Source of the DNA: Heliocidaris erythrogramma
Taxonomy: Eukaryota; Echinodermata; Echinoidea; Camarodonta; Echinometridae
Direction: 5' to 3'
Length of the DNA: 64,000 bases
Assembly (NCBI GenBank): GCA_025617745.1
Contig: CM046853.1
Location: 50,832,934-50,896,933, forward strand
This document shows, one piece after another, positions 26,601-34,633 of the stretch. The stretch's first letter is position 1, and each line of letters starts with the position of its first letter. A program made the position numbers and the translations under genes. Below the pieces are notes generated by a model, which was not told the DNA's origin, did not search any database, and saw only the letters and a list, made by a program, of their open reading frames with translations.

Positions 26601-29600
26601 TTCTTCAATCAAATTGCATAAATGAAAGATAATAGAGAAATTAGACAATTTGTATATTTTTTCATCAAATAATCGGTTCAGAGCAAATGCCCTATTTCGC
26701 ACCGAACAGACTTATATGTAGCACTATACTTATTAAAACACAGGATAAAATACACCTACGAAGAAACTGAATTTCTTTTAAACATAGGTCAAACATGATA
26801 CTAACAAACAAGCCTCTTTGACTCGCATGAAGATAAAACAAATATTGCATCTTTTTTACTATACACAGCCAACTGCTGATTCACTTTTATTTCACTAGCA
26901 GAAGACAGCAGATCATTCATAACCCATTCATTTATCAATCCAATTCTTTCCACAAGACCTAGGAACTGAAACCACTCACTTATCACTTCCTTATTATCAC
27001 TTGAGCAATATGCGTGAACATGCTTCCTCATATGACTGTCAACTACCAACTGAAACAAATCTCATTTTACAGGTAGGGCATATAGTATTACCAGATATTG
27101 GAGTCAAAAAGCTTTCTCCATTCCATTTTCTTCTCTAAATTCTAACTGTTGCATAAATGGTGATCACACTTGCCACATTTAAAGCATTGTCTATAGCTCT
27201 CTTTCATATTATCATCCTCCACAAATTGGGTTCTCCTTTGTAAGTGTAACCTGAACTTCTTTCAACCTAGAGCAGATATTAGGAGCACAGATTCGTACAT
27301 ACATACAGATTGAACTCATTATGAATTCTGATGTTTATAAAACATTATGATGTTAAATGGAGCAAAATATTACCGAGACTCAAATCTGCCACACTTACCA
27401 ATAGCAATGAAACATGCTGCTAATAAACCAGCGCTTGTATCCCATAGCTCGGATGTCAAGCCATAAGCTGCCAATGCTGTAAGTCCACTGTAATAGACCA
27501 AAGAAATTTTTTAATCATTATGAGATTTAATCAATAAAATTAGTTGCAGATGAGTTGAAGAAACGTCTAATGTCTTTAAAGCGTAAATATGATTTAGTAA
27601 AATATTATAATCGGAAAGGATGTATCTCTTACCTAAAGAGTGGTGCCAGAAACACACAGACATCTCTGATGTGTACTGGTATGTTGAGGGAGTGGAGGAT
27701 GTTATGAATAGCCCCTGACGTAACCATCAAACCAGGGTACACCTGAAGAGAGTCAAGAAATGAATCGTAAAAATAAAAAAATGCAAATGCAAATGCAAAT
27801 GACAAAGAAAATAATAAAAGTTTGAGGAAATATTTTTTAAATAAATTCATAGCATACACAGAATTAGCAATTTATGCACATTTGAGATGAGAAAAAAGGG
27901 AAATAATAGCAAAGAAGAACATGAATTGTTGTCACACATGCATGTCAAAATCATAAGTTTTCCAATCTACATGTAGATAGTATTTTTTAAATAAAGACAT
28001 AGGTTTACATAGCAGATATTTAATATAAAAAATTTACAGGATAAAATAATGTCATTCTGAATCATAAAATTATATTATCAAACTCATAACTATGCCAAAT
28101 CACCTACACAATTATGCAAACTTGCAAAGGAGTAATCTCACCTCCCACACAACCTTTTCCTGGATTACTTTGACAGGGTAGTTACTCTAAGACTACAATC
28201 CACTACTAACAGGCTGATAGTGCTAAAATCATAACATTAATGTTCACATATTATAAGATTTGTTCATCATCCCTTTTTCAAGCAACTACTAATGGCATTT
28301 GAAGCAGGAGAGTTGCTTTTTCTTCAGTCATAACATGACAGAAACTAAAAGGTGAATATTTAGACAAGATGAGTTTACATTTAAAAAAGTGAAGAAAAAA
28401 CCCCAAGTATTTCTATCGATACCACCATACAAATTATGTCAAGAACTGTGCTAACCTTTCAATTAATCAAAATGCCAGCTTTGCATTTCCCTTTAAATAT
28501 TTTAAATTATGATGCCCGAATCGAACATCTAAATGTGCAAGCACGTGGGTCTTTACGAAAATAAGAAAAAAATATAATTTACAATTTACATGTACATCAC
28601 TTCAACTCAATAAACTGTATTTAAACTTATTATTTTTGAAAAAGAAATCTTCCATTCTCCTGAATAGCAGTGAGTAATAAGTATTAGAAAAGATTTTTCA
28701 CTTCTTTTTAAAACCATACAAATGTGAGCTATGTCATGTTAATATTCCCATGTGAAACAATCAATATACTAGTAAATAGCAGCTATCACTATGAACATGG
28801 TGAACAAAGAAGTGGACAAAATATACAGATCCCCATTGGACCTTCCACAATTGCTCTGGTAGACAAAAGACCCCTTCATCGCTATTATGTAAAAATATGT
28901 AGAACAGATGTCACATGCATGGGTGTTAATCGTTACGTAACTCTATTCATCATGGGGGGGACGGCTATTGTGTCGTCCCCCCCCCCATGATGAATAGAGT
29001 TACGTCACGATTAACGCCCATGATCACATGCATATGCACCTGTTCTACTTATTTTACATAATAGCAGTGAAGTGATGTTCTTTTGTCTACCAGAGCAGTT
29101 GTGGAGGGTAAAATGAGGAGCTGTATATTTTGTCTGCTCTCTTTGTCATCATGTTCATAGTGTATGTACATGTAAGTACAGTATATAAAAATAACATAAA
29201 AGTAGAATTTCCCTTTGATCGGGACACTTTTCCATACTTCAAATCAGTGCTTTTCAGTGTTTGTATTTCAACGTGATTCCACAATAACGGAATCTTTATG
29301 GTTTCATGCCTTATTTTAATATAATCAACCTTTCAGATTAGCAGAAGTTGTTTGATTAAAAAAATGCTACATGTATTTACCTCCAGCTGTCTACAAAACC
29401 TGAGTTTAAGTCATGTTATTTACATTGTGAAAGAAACTTTCTGGAAACAATTGGGAGATTCTATAGAGTATTGGTGTATACTGTGAGGCTATTGAATAAT
29501 CAAAATGATAATTAATTGACTCAATCTCGTTAAAAATCACATGCACTGCACACAGAAATGTGTACATATGAGTCTACTCACCGTTGTGGTAGGAAAGTTT

Positions 29601-32600
29601 GGTCTTTAAACTATTCAGCTATTGCTCGTCATATTTCCAATATGAGGGCAGTAAAAGAGCAATCCTTTTCAGAAGACATTTCTTCTATGATATTCTTCCA
29701 AACTGACATTTAAAAAGAATGAGAAAGCTCACAAATTATACTTCACCTTTACCAGAACTCGACCTTCTCGTGAACTGAACTTAATACTTACTGTTCCCCC
29801 AACGATCCTTCCAAGTGGTGACCATGCCCTCTCATCAAACCAGTTCAAGAAGTTGTAGAAACCATGAGTCACCAGGTAATGCGTTGAACGATAATTAAAC
29901 CTGTAAACAATCATACATGCACAAGAAGAAGCCAGGGGTAAAAGGCAGGGAAGAGAAGAGAGATAAGAAGAAAAGAAGGAGCCAAAGTAGACAATGAAAT
30001 GGAGAGAGAGAGAGAGAGAGGGAGTGAAATTAGAATTTAGATACAAAAGGAGCATACTTCTATCACTTTATAGTAAAGTAAAAAACATAATATAATGTAT
30101 TGTCCATTTTTTCAAACTGAATCAGGGCATTACTAGGCATTTCATATTTCATTAAAAAAAATGCCACTTGACAGACAAATGCTGTAGGGTCATTTAATAA
30201 AAAAAAAAAAAATCCATTATCCATGCACTACACAGGCTTGAAAGTATTGGCCGAGTTATGGGCAGCTCATTTTTAGGGCCGGATGTCATTTGATGAAAAC
30301 CGACATTTTTTGTCATACAATATCAATTTGGGATAAATTTGACATAAGAGACAAATTTTGGACTCTTGTGTGCTGGGCTCGAGTGCCACAATTGCTGGTT
30401 AGAAGTAGGCTCTAAACCCGAGTGATGGGCTCTGTTGCCTACCGAGGACCAGTGTACGTGTAGCTATAACCTGGAAAGTTGTAAATTGCACTATTTGTCA
30501 TTCCATCCGGTTCAGGCACAAAATATGACAATTTTAAATTATTTTGTCCTTTTCTTCAACTTTTATTGACAAATATTAAATCCTGAGTTCATGATGCATT
30601 TGGTTACCGGTATCTGGAAAGTTCATTGTCAACAGCAGGTTGAACAAGTTTGCATATAATTTTTAATGAATCGCTTCAAATATATGGTTGAAAATATTAT
30701 ACATGACTGATGTATATGGGGGTTAGTTCTATTTGATACATATTTTCCGTGAAATCCAATGGCAAACGTGACAGCCATATTTAAGTGTCCGAAAAACTCT
30801 GAATACACAATCCCCTGTCCTTCTCACCTAGCCTTGTAAGGTGATACATGTAGGTCTCGGGTCCTTTAACAACAATGCTGACATTCTCATTTTCCTGGGT
30901 ATCTGAGTACCATTTATCAAGAGCAGGGGTTTGGGGGTTAAAAAGAACCAAATGTCTCCAGAATTAATGTGGTAATTTACAGCTCTGACACATTGACTAC
31001 TGGTATATTACAAGTCCATTTGTAGGGGGGGGGGGGGTTACAGGTTTTACTCATACTAGGCCTTGTGAGGAAGGGTGGTGAACAAATAGGGGAAGGACTG
31101 GAAGGTGGTGGGGAGTCATAACATCATCTCATCATGATCTTAAATTTCCCTCTTTCCATTCTATTTTCATTTCTCCTTTTTTTGGGTGGCTTTTATTCAT
31201 CCTCGCTTCTTCTTAATTAAGAGCTCTTTTTCACTTGTCTTTTCTTCTTAGCCCTCTGCATCTTATCTCATTCTGCAATTTCATAATTGAAATTGTTTTT
31301 GTTTTCCTTCTTTTCTAAATCTTCTGTTTGGTCTCCTACTTCCTCTGCTCTTGTCTTTATCTTCTGGCTTCTGCTTCTGCCTTTCTTCATTCAGATTCTT
31401 CCTAGACGCTAAAGTAACCCTCTACTTCTATTGGTATTCTTCCTTCCTCTAGTGTTTTCTTCTCATATGTTCATTCGTACCCTCTCTCTTTCTGGTATTA
31501 ACTGGCTATATCGTGAAATAAGAAACTACTCGTTCATTTGCACATTGTGTACTAGGTTGTGCACACATGCAACCAGCACACATGCAGGGAACAAGGAGCT
31601 ACGTGTAATAGAGGCCCTAGATCTAACAAGTTAGAATCTATAATCTAGAATAGACGTACACTGTGTACATATCAAGGGCTGCTTTGTGCTGAGTAAATGG
31701 GGGTTACTAATTAACCCTTTCAAGACAATTTACCACATTTTGTGGTTTGCTTCAATAATTTTTTATTCAGAGCTCTAAAAAATATACCAGATGCAGTCCT
31801 TAGTAGACCGAGCAAAAATTTCTGCACACATTGTGTCCATTTCTGTTGCATGACCATATTGCGTTTGATGCCAGGAATTTTAAACAGGAGAATAAGCTTC
31901 AAAATGCTTAAATTGGAAACAGAGGTTCAAGTACTGTAAAAGTGGAAATTTTTGTGCGATTAATTTTTCGCGCTGGGCTGAGTAAAGTGAATTTCACATG
32001 TTTTTAATTTCGCTGACACGCTAGGCTCGATGGGCAAAAGAATACATAAACAAAAATATTCGCGTGTTTTTATTTCATGCTGCGCGAAATTTTCCACACT
32101 GCAAAATATTCCACGGTTACAGTATTCTAAGTATGGTGTATTTACAGTGGTGTGTTGACAACAGTATGTTTAACATGTAGGTCAAGTAGAAAGCACAGGG
32201 AAAGGTTATGGAACATACTGTAGAAGGGTTATCCCAGTCAGAAAGTAAAATGTGAGAGCAAGAGCAAGATCCGAGTAGATTTAGTTTAGAGAAGCACTCA
32301 GCCTGCGTTCTGGTTATGGAGCGATGTCTTTCCCATCGTCTTGGCCACTGAGATAGAAAGCTGTCTCTCTCCGAGTCCGGAGTACAGAGAGCACTTGCCT
32401 ACCAAGTGGATGATCGTCTCAGTAGCACTTCTACAGGAGCTGCAACTCAAGGTCAAGGACTTTTTGTAGTGTTGCTTGTGGTGTGCATACGATGTTTGGT
32501 TGGGTACACTCACGGGTACATTTCTGTAAAATAGTTGGTATTTTCTGTCGCATGTACTAAAGGTATGGGGGGAAAATAAGATAAATATTTTAAATACTTG

Positions 32601-33938
32601 CTTTCAAATTCAGCCCTTAAAAATCTCACTCCTACCTCAAATGGCCGTTAGGAAGAACTTTTGATATTTACAGCAAAATCCAAAGTCAAAATCTTGTCCA
32701 AAACCGGAGAAATCCCCGCCGATTTGTTTCGCGATCGCGTGTTGTTTACAAACTGCCGATGTCTTAGACTAAAATCGGCCAATATAATTTTTGTCCACGA
32801 AGAAACTCGGGATCGCAAGGGCACATCGATCTTTACGATCGCGCACACAGAAAATCGGAACTTTTCCGTGTACGCCATAGGGACCGAATTTTTGAGGACA
32901 AAACTCTTTTGGGGAGATGTCGGCGCCCGCGGCGACCAGGAAATGTACACAATGACTCCGATAGCTCGTTTCGCGAGAATCAACAGTAAATTGCGGATTT
33001 CATTTTTGTAAATATCTTTTCCAACATTGGTGAGTTGAATTTATTGTATTTCTTGGATATTTTGGGGTCGGTTTTTGAAAATTAAATGCCGATTTTGAGT
33101 GAATATTGGTGACTTTTGTGCAGTGGTGTTATAAAAAGATGAGGTGTATGACTGCCTACATTATACACACGAAGTATAGGAATGTACCTATGAGTGGTTG
33201 GGTATACACCACAGAGAAGTAGGACTTTGACGTTTGTGATGGGTACTGCTTGTCCGAGTCTAGGCGGATGCTGATGGAAGAAGTTTGTGTGCGATCGCGC
33301 GTGTGTGTGTGTGTAATTGGGTTTTTACAGACGTGTATCAATCAGATATGATTATTTACGTCTGCGGACCGACCTTTAACGTCACCATCCGAAAGACGTG
33401 ACCTAGTCTCTGTTACTTTGTGTTAGTCGCAAGTGGCTGTAATATTTATTTAGAGAGTAGCCTCTACTTAAACTTAAAATACTTTGAATATCGTATGGCA
33501 AAATGAAACCCCGGCCTAAGCCCTAGAGCAAAATATTTTTTTGTAATTGGACATTGGCATTGCCATATTTGTAGACCCTACCCTGACTTTATCTAAAACA
33601 GAGAATTTCACTTCAGCTTACCATGGATCAAACTCATGAATGATGCTTTCGAAACGAATAACTGCGAACAGGCGGGACGAAAAAGCTGCTAAACAGGCCA
33701 GAAACAGAATAACGACGGCTAACAGCCCCTTGACAGCTCCGATGTGGATTGGTGGCTTTGGCTTCGCCGCCTGCTGAGGAACATGACCGATTTGCTGGCC
33801 TCTCATCGCATACATAGCATCTGAATTTTTGCCTCTCCCACCTGTAAGCATGATAGCTGAAGGCTGCAAGGGATCTTCCGTCGAATTCTGATCCCCAGCT
33901 GTCGCATCATACTGCCCTTGTTGTCCAACAGACGCCAT
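11516..33938 (-). CDS. STT3B: Oligosaccharyltransferase catalytic subunit STT3B (complete gene, 18 coding exons)
   Basis: This subunit transfers the preassembled glycan from dolichol to asparagine in Asn-X-Ser/Thr sequons in the ER lumen. Joining 18 exons with GT-AG introns gives 833 residues, close to vertebrate STT3B (about 826). A ~70-residue cytosolic N-terminal extension and a long acidic linker (about 485-515) favour STT3B over the shorter STT3A. Visible motifs: EFDPW (first lumenal acidic motif, D104), YDNEG (D222/E224), SVSEHQP (403-409), WWDYG (608-612, peptide binding), tandem sequons NNT/NNS (627-633) and the DDINKFLWM motif (674-682). The multi-span membrane region lies in exons 1-12 and the lumenal catalytic domain in exons 13-18. 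The start ATG has A at -3 and G at +4. All exon phases agree and no frameshift is present, so the gene looks functional. It is divergent to ILF2. Introns hold many repeats. Confidence 0.96.
11735..12107 (+). mobile_element. Family-D TTAA MITE in STT3B last intron
   Basis: Same order of blocks as 8606-8997 ('gagttctggg', 'ggattgctcttt', 'ccagaactcaacttgatct') and the same TTAA at the right end (12104-12107). The left terminus is degraded. Confidence 0.65.
12429..12635 (-). CDS. STT3B: STT3B coding exon 17 (734-802)
   Basis: 207 bp, 69 codons: '[20 protein letters not shown]', '[20 protein letters not shown]', then a lysine-rich tail ending 'KKKYVSKK'. Phase 0 both ends. Confidence 0.96.
12636..13143. 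other. STT3B intron 16, left part
   Basis: AT-rich intron. An AAT-type microsatellite lies near 13030-13052. Nothing else seen. Confidence 0.5.
13144..13346 (-). pseudogene. LINE ORF2 C-terminal relic
   Basis: Minus-strand translation reads '[20 protein letters not shown]', then after a one-base shift '[20 protein letters not shown]' and '[20 protein letters not shown]' ending in TAG. 'RSFSxAAxxLWNxLP' is the hallmark of the end of reverse transcriptases of CR1/Jockey/L2-type LINEs. The frameshift and short length make it a dead 3' fragment, inserted sense to STT3B next to exon 16. Confidence 0.75.
13435..13548 (-). CDS. STT3B: STT3B coding exon 16 (696-733)
   Basis: 114 bp, 38 codons: '[20 protein letters not shown]', then '[18 protein letters not shown]'. 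A LINE relic begins within about 90 bp past the donor. Confidence 0.96.
13549..14349. other. STT3B intron 15 with cgcgaaa-type repeat
   Basis: From about 13930 to 14320 are blocks such as 'attttcgtgaatttcgc', 'ttgatcgcgaag' and 'cgcgaatataac' resembling the MITE family at 4435 and 31934, but termini are not clear. The ORFs running across it are not protein-like. Confidence 0.45.
14350..14523 (-). CDS. STT3B: STT3B coding exon 15 (638-695)
   Basis: 174 bp, 58 codons in phase 0: '[20 protein letters not shown]', '[20 protein letters not shown]', then '[18 protein letters not shown]'. Contains the DK-type motif of eukaryotic STT3 (674-682). Confidence 0.97.
14839..14918. repeat. Two-copy 40-bp tandem repeat
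   Basis: 'gctctttgttatcttcattt' plus 'agtattctttcaaatgt' occurs twice in direct succession with a 40 bp period, within STT3B intron 14. Confidence 0.85.
14989..15160 (-). CDS. STT3B: STT3B coding exon 14 with WWDYG (580-637)
   Basis: 172 bp; '[20 protein letters not shown]', then [16 protein letters not shown] with the WWDYG motif (608-612) that binds the +2 Ser/Thr of the sequon, then '[16 protein letters not shown]' with two adjacent sequons. The acceptor and first exon bases are part of a 48-bp tandem repeat (15143-15334), so several equivalent acceptors exist. I chose the innermost because it matches vertebrate length. Confidence 0.95.
15143..15334. repeat. Four 48-bp tandem copies covering an STT3B splice acceptor
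   Basis: Units start at 15143, 15191, 15239 and 15287, each 'tctagaataacacgagacct' followed by 'aaatgaaggaaaaatacaatc' variants. On the gene strand each carries a pyrimidine-rich 'ccttcat' plus AG then GTCTCG, i.e. a copy of the exon-14 acceptor and the first coding bases. The last unit is the most diverged. Confidence 0.92.
15335..15591. other. STT3B intron 13, rest
   Basis: AT-rich intron with no further structure seen. Confidence 0.5.
15592..15779 (-). CDS. STT3B: STT3B coding exon 13 (518-579)
   Basis: 188 bp; basic stretch '[20 protein letters not shown]', a hydrophobic segment, then the conserved lumenal '[20 protein letters not shown]'. Phase-2 donor GTAAGC. Confidence 0.96.
16081..16301 (-). 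CDS. STT3B: STT3B coding exon 12 (444-517)
   Basis: 221 bp; last membrane helices ('[20 protein letters not shown]', '[18 protein letters not shown]') then an acidic, STT3B-like linker '[18 protein letters not shown]' and 'YYDK'. The donor is GTACAA, weaker than the others in this gene. Confidence 0.93.
16870..17935. repeat. Dispersed tandem 'tgacctttgacc' element
   Basis: Several imperfect units of roughly 120-150 bp, each 'tgacctatgacctttgacct' / 'caaaatctaatcagatcgtc' / 'aaatggttcttgagttatcg'. It ends in GGAC repeats, 'cataatgcccacggcaccac' and 'ggtgggcggaggcataa'. A second block with the same end is at 25590-26150. Such arrays are common in marine invertebrate genomes. Confidence 0.75.
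17972..18126 (-). CDS. STT3B: STT3B coding exon 11 (392-443)
   Basis: 155 bp; '[20 protein letters not shown]' includes the SVSEHQP motif (E406), then '[20 protein letters not shown]' and 'INDERVF'. Nearly identical to vertebrate STT3B here. Donor GTGAGT, phase 1. Confidence 0.97.
18711..18961. mobile_element. piggyBac-like MITE (TTAACCC termini)
   Basis: TTAACCCCTACCGTGCC at left and GGCATGGAAAGGGTTAA at right: TTAA target duplications with CCC-starting inverted termini, the classical piggyBac signature. About 243 bp internal, no ORF. It sits in STT3B intron 10. Confidence 0.72.
18990..19420. repeat. Diverged direct duplication in STT3B intron 10
   Basis: The block 'catccttccttttgtg'...'gggattaaccatgtaa'...'aacctcttaacac' (about 19005-19170) recurs as 'atcctcccttctgtttgtga'...'ggattactcatgtaaag'...'aacctcttaccac' (about 19233-19400). 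It is an old tandem duplication with many changes. Confidence 0.5.
19523..19578. repeat. Short hairpin
   Basis: AGCCAGAAGGACGTTAAC pairs with GTTAACGCCCTTCTGGCT around a ~16 bp loop. It may be a tiny MITE; no role inferred. Confidence 0.55.
19620..19668 (-). CDS. STT3B: STT3B coding exon 10 (376-391)
   Basis: A 49 bp small exon encoding '[16 protein letters not shown]', the start of the flexible external loop before the SVSEHQP motif. Phase 1 in, phase 2 out. Confidence 0.95.
19972..20118 (-). CDS. STT3B: STT3B coding exon 9 (327-375)
   Basis: 147 bp; '[20 protein letters not shown]' then two hydrophobic stretches ending 'VVFLTYA'. Donor GTGAGT, phase 1. Confidence 0.95.
20652..20834. mobile_element. 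MITE with TACAGTGGAAAC termini
   Basis: TACAGTGGAAACACACTGTA at left and 'gagtttccactgta' at right, 183 bp apart, with related inner blocks ('ccttgttatacgaggaatca', 'tctcattataacaaag'). This resembles the widespread TACAGTG-type Tc1/mariner-related MITEs. Confidence 0.65.
21205..21303 (-). CDS. STT3B: STT3B coding exon 8 (294-326)
   Basis: 99 bp; encodes '[20 protein letters not shown]' and the conserved 'RTSEHMAAA'. Phase 1 at both ends. Confidence 0.95.
21890..21955. repeat. SINE/LINE tail-like fragment
   Basis: 'atgcgccttgagcactccag' then 'gtggacttggcactatataa' followed by ATT repeats resembles the 3' tail of invertebrate short retroposons ('ggcgctatataa...attatt'). Fragment only. Confidence 0.45.
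22080..22179 (-). CDS. STT3B: STT3B coding exon 7 (261-293)
   Basis: 100 bp; '[20 protein letters not shown]' and '[13 protein letters not shown]', the near-invariant [15 protein letters not shown] membrane segment. Donor GTGAGT, phase 1. Confidence 0.95.
22433..22486 (+). mobile_element. Family-D right-end fragment
   Basis: 'ttctttcacaatgcaatcac', 'tgaccagtacc' and 'atcttta' match the right end of 8606-8997. It lies between exons 6 and 7, very close to exon 6. Confidence 0.55.
22522..22587 (-). CDS. STT3B: STT3B coding exon 6 (239-260)
   Basis: 66 bp, exactly 22 codons: '[20 protein letters not shown]' then 'YM'. Both boundaries are phase 0. A family-D fragment lies about 35 bp past the donor. 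Confidence 0.94.
22927..23118. mobile_element. Hairpin MITE, TAATGGGGTGTTGCAAG termini
   Basis: Left end TAATGGGGTGTTGCAAGAAA and right end 'tttcttgcaacaccccatta' are perfect reverse complements. The pairing continues into GATTGCAA-type repeats, giving a 192 bp foldback in STT3B intron 5. Confidence 0.8.
23480..23596. repeat. Possible left end of the satellite element, split by a TTAA insertion
   Basis: CGACCGCGTGCGGTCG is a perfect palindrome followed by 'gaatttatgcctctgcc', which mirrors the 'ggcggaggcataa' end of the satellite element at 25590-26150. The TTAA module array (23597-25471) lies between, so it may have inserted into the element. Inferred from wording at both ends. Confidence 0.35.
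23597..25471 (+). mobile_element. X-X-Y-Y array of TTAA-separated transposon modules (family A)
   Basis: TTAA occurs at 23597, 24313, 25028, 25248 and 25468. Between them lie module X (23601-24312), a second X (24317-25027), module Y (25032-25247) and a second Y (25252-25467). X copies and Y copies are nearly identical to each other. Elsewhere (35426-36313, 50663-51577) X and Y occur once each, joined by the same internal TTAA, with AGTAG-type inverted outer ends. No ORF of transposase size exists. Confidence 0.85.
25590..26150. repeat. Dispersed tandem 'tgacctttgacc' element, second block
   Basis: Three to four units of about 120-150 bp with 'cctttgaccttgagaccc', 'aaatctaatcagttcatcgt' and 'gttattgcgagaa'. 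It ends in GGAC repeats and 'cctacggtgggcggaggca', as at 17870-17930. Confidence 0.75.
26223..26311 (-). CDS. STT3B: STT3B coding exon 5 (209-238)
   Basis: 89 bp; '[20 protein letters not shown]' carries the second acidic motif (D222, E224) that coordinates the catalytic metal and dolichol phosphate in this family. Donor GTAAGT, phase 0. Confidence 0.95.
26801..27260 (-). pseudogene. Unidentified coding-like relic in STT3B intron 4
   Basis: Minus-strand fragments '[15 protein letters not shown]', '[13 protein letters not shown]' and '[19 protein letters not shown]' look protein-like. The last two would form a C2H2-like zinc finger across one frameshift, but there are stops and shifts between all pieces. 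I do not recognise the family. It may be a captured gene piece or an old transposon, or chance. Confidence 0.25.
27399..27487 (-). CDS. STT3B: STT3B coding exon 4 (179-208)
   Basis: 89 bp; '[20 protein letters not shown]' followed by '[10 protein letters not shown]', a membrane helix in the conserved STT3 position. Donor GTAAGT, phase 1. Confidence 0.93.
27633..27742 (-). CDS. STT3B: STT3B coding exon 3 (143-178)
   Basis: 110 bp; encodes '[10 protein letters not shown]' and '[14 protein letters not shown]', matching the loop and helix after TM2 in STT3 proteins. The phase-2 donor GTAAGA splits Ser179. Confidence 0.95.
27860..28785. other. STT3B intron 2, left part
   Basis: AT-rich, no exon or clear repeat seen. 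Confidence 0.5.
28786..29165. mobile_element. ~380 bp foldback element with G-run/C-run centre
   Basis: 'cactatgaacatgg' at left mirrors 'catgttcatagtg' at right. The arms continue through 'gacaaaaga' / 'tcttttgtc' to a near-perfect inner hairpin, 'aactctattcatcat' plus a G run, a short loop and a C run plus 'atgatgaatagagtt'. A related G-run hairpin with the same inner words is at 40690-40760. Confidence 0.75.
29166..29536. other. STT3B intron 2, right part
   Basis: AT-rich, nothing recognised. Confidence 0.45.
29537..29772 (-). mobile_element. Family-D element, inverted partial copy beside STT3B exon 2
   Basis: Reverse complement of family-D blocks: 'gcacacagaaatgtg', 'agagcaatccttttc', 'gaatgagaaagctcacaaat' and 'ccagaactcgaccttct'. 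Its end is about 20 bp from the exon-2 donor. Confidence 0.65.
29792..29900 (-). CDS. STT3B: STT3B coding exon 2 (106-142)
   Basis: 109 bp; completes W106 and encodes '[20 protein letters not shown]' through 'GRIVGGT', the first lumenal loop next to the metal-binding aspartate. A CAG acceptor and GTAAGT donor flank it. A family-D element ends only about 20 bp beyond the donor. Confidence 0.95.
30056..31933. other. STT3B intron 1, middle
   Basis: No exon seen. Contains a GA microsatellite at about 30003-30020 just outside, poly-A near 30200, a diverged 'gtgtccgaaaaactc' repeat (30540-30830), a G run at 31024-31036 and a pyrimidine-rich stretch at 31140-31420. Confidence 0.5.
31934..32123. mobile_element. 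MITE with TACTGTAA termini ('ttcgcgc' family)
   Basis: TACTGTAAAAGTGGAAATTT at left and 'ggttacagta' at right. The inner 'tttttcgcgctggg', 'attcgcgtgttttt' and 'tgcgcgaaattttcca' match the family at 4435-4798. About 190 bp, in STT3B intron 1. Confidence 0.72.
32298..32501 (-). pseudogene. Probable LINE C-terminal zinc-knuckle relic
   Basis: Minus-strand '[20 protein letters not shown]' followed by '[10 protein letters not shown]' fits the C-x2-C...ET..H....C pattern at the end of several LINE polyproteins. It ends where the inverted-repeat arm begins. Confidence 0.45.
32502..33197. repeat. Left arm of ~0.7 kb near-identical inverted repeat (in STT3B intron 1)
   Basis: Reverse complement of 44613-45310 with few differences (by eye about 97 percent or better in the core). 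The core is CpG-rich ('ttcgcgatcgcgtg', 'cggcgcccgcggcgac') and open in one frame on each strand for over 100 codons. The substitutions between copies that I checked in either frame change amino acids, so coding is not supported. An 'atttacag' acceptor-like and an 'attggtgagt' donor-like word bound the core. Confidence 0.92.
33198..33621. other. STT3B intron 1, proximal part
   Basis: Contains a GT/GTGC microsatellite near 33296-33315 preceded by GCGATCGCGCG. No exon seen. Confidence 0.5.
33622..33938 (-). CDS. STT3B: STT3B coding exon 1 (residues 1-105)
   Basis: Encodes the Gln/Pro-rich cytosolic head, a first membrane helix ('[18 protein letters not shown]') and the conserved '[11 protein letters not shown]' segment with D104 of the first acidic motif. 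The donor is GTAAGC in phase 2, splitting Trp106. Confidence 0.95.
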
Positions 33939-34080
33939 ATTCAGTCAATTTTGTACGAGTCGCCGGTCTCGGACTCAGTCACTACATACAATGTGCATAT
34001 CTGATTCGTATATAACGCGTATAGTACAGCGATACGGCGCAGTATGCATGCAGTGGAGCGGCGCGGCCCAGGCGCCGTAG
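33939..34080 (-). promoter_or_regulatory. STT3B 5' UTR and core promoter region
   Basis: The sequence immediately upstream of the STT3B ATG is CpG-richer than the surroundings. A 'tatatacg' word lies about 70 bp from the ATG and ACGCGTAT just beyond. The transcription start cannot be placed exactly. Confidence 0.4.
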
Positions 34081-34379
34081 ATCAAGATCGAGGCATCGAT
34101 GTCAATGTAGACCATTGCAGCCAGCAGGCAGCCAGCAGGCAGCGGAGACACCAACCACGCACATACACGTTACATGCTCACATGGGGTTTCCGATTTCGG
34201 CCTTCACACTACTTCGTGGAGGATCCCGATCCAGTCAACAGAGTAACAAAGCTCAAACAAGGGGAGCATTATTATGGTTCATTCACTTGACTCTCAATCA
34301 AACTTAGGGTTCGAATCTCTGCGTATGCCCTTAGAAACTGCATTTTTTTAGATATACAGTTGTCTCTGGGCAATTCCAC

Positions 34380-34588
34380 ATGACAAGGGCAAAATCAGCT
34401 AATTTTAGATTTATACTAATTCCCCGCCCCCCCCCCCCCCCACTCGGAGGTTGAAGGGACCGCATGCGTGTTCCCAAAATCTCCGGTAAAGGGGTATTTT
34501 TTGGGCGACGCAATCCGGCCCGTGAATTGTAAAAAAGGGGGTGTTTTTTATCTTTCACCCGGAGATTTCATTAAAAAGGGGGTGCTTT

Positions 34589-34633
<45 letters not shown>

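Noticed and set aside
32648-33011. Overlapping 111- and 116-codon ORFs on both strands of the inverted-repeat arm (also 44808-45162)
   Set aside because: Both arms keep the frames open, but every base difference I checked between the arms changes the amino acid in either frame, and no family is recognisable. CpG-rich, stop-poor composition explains the openness.
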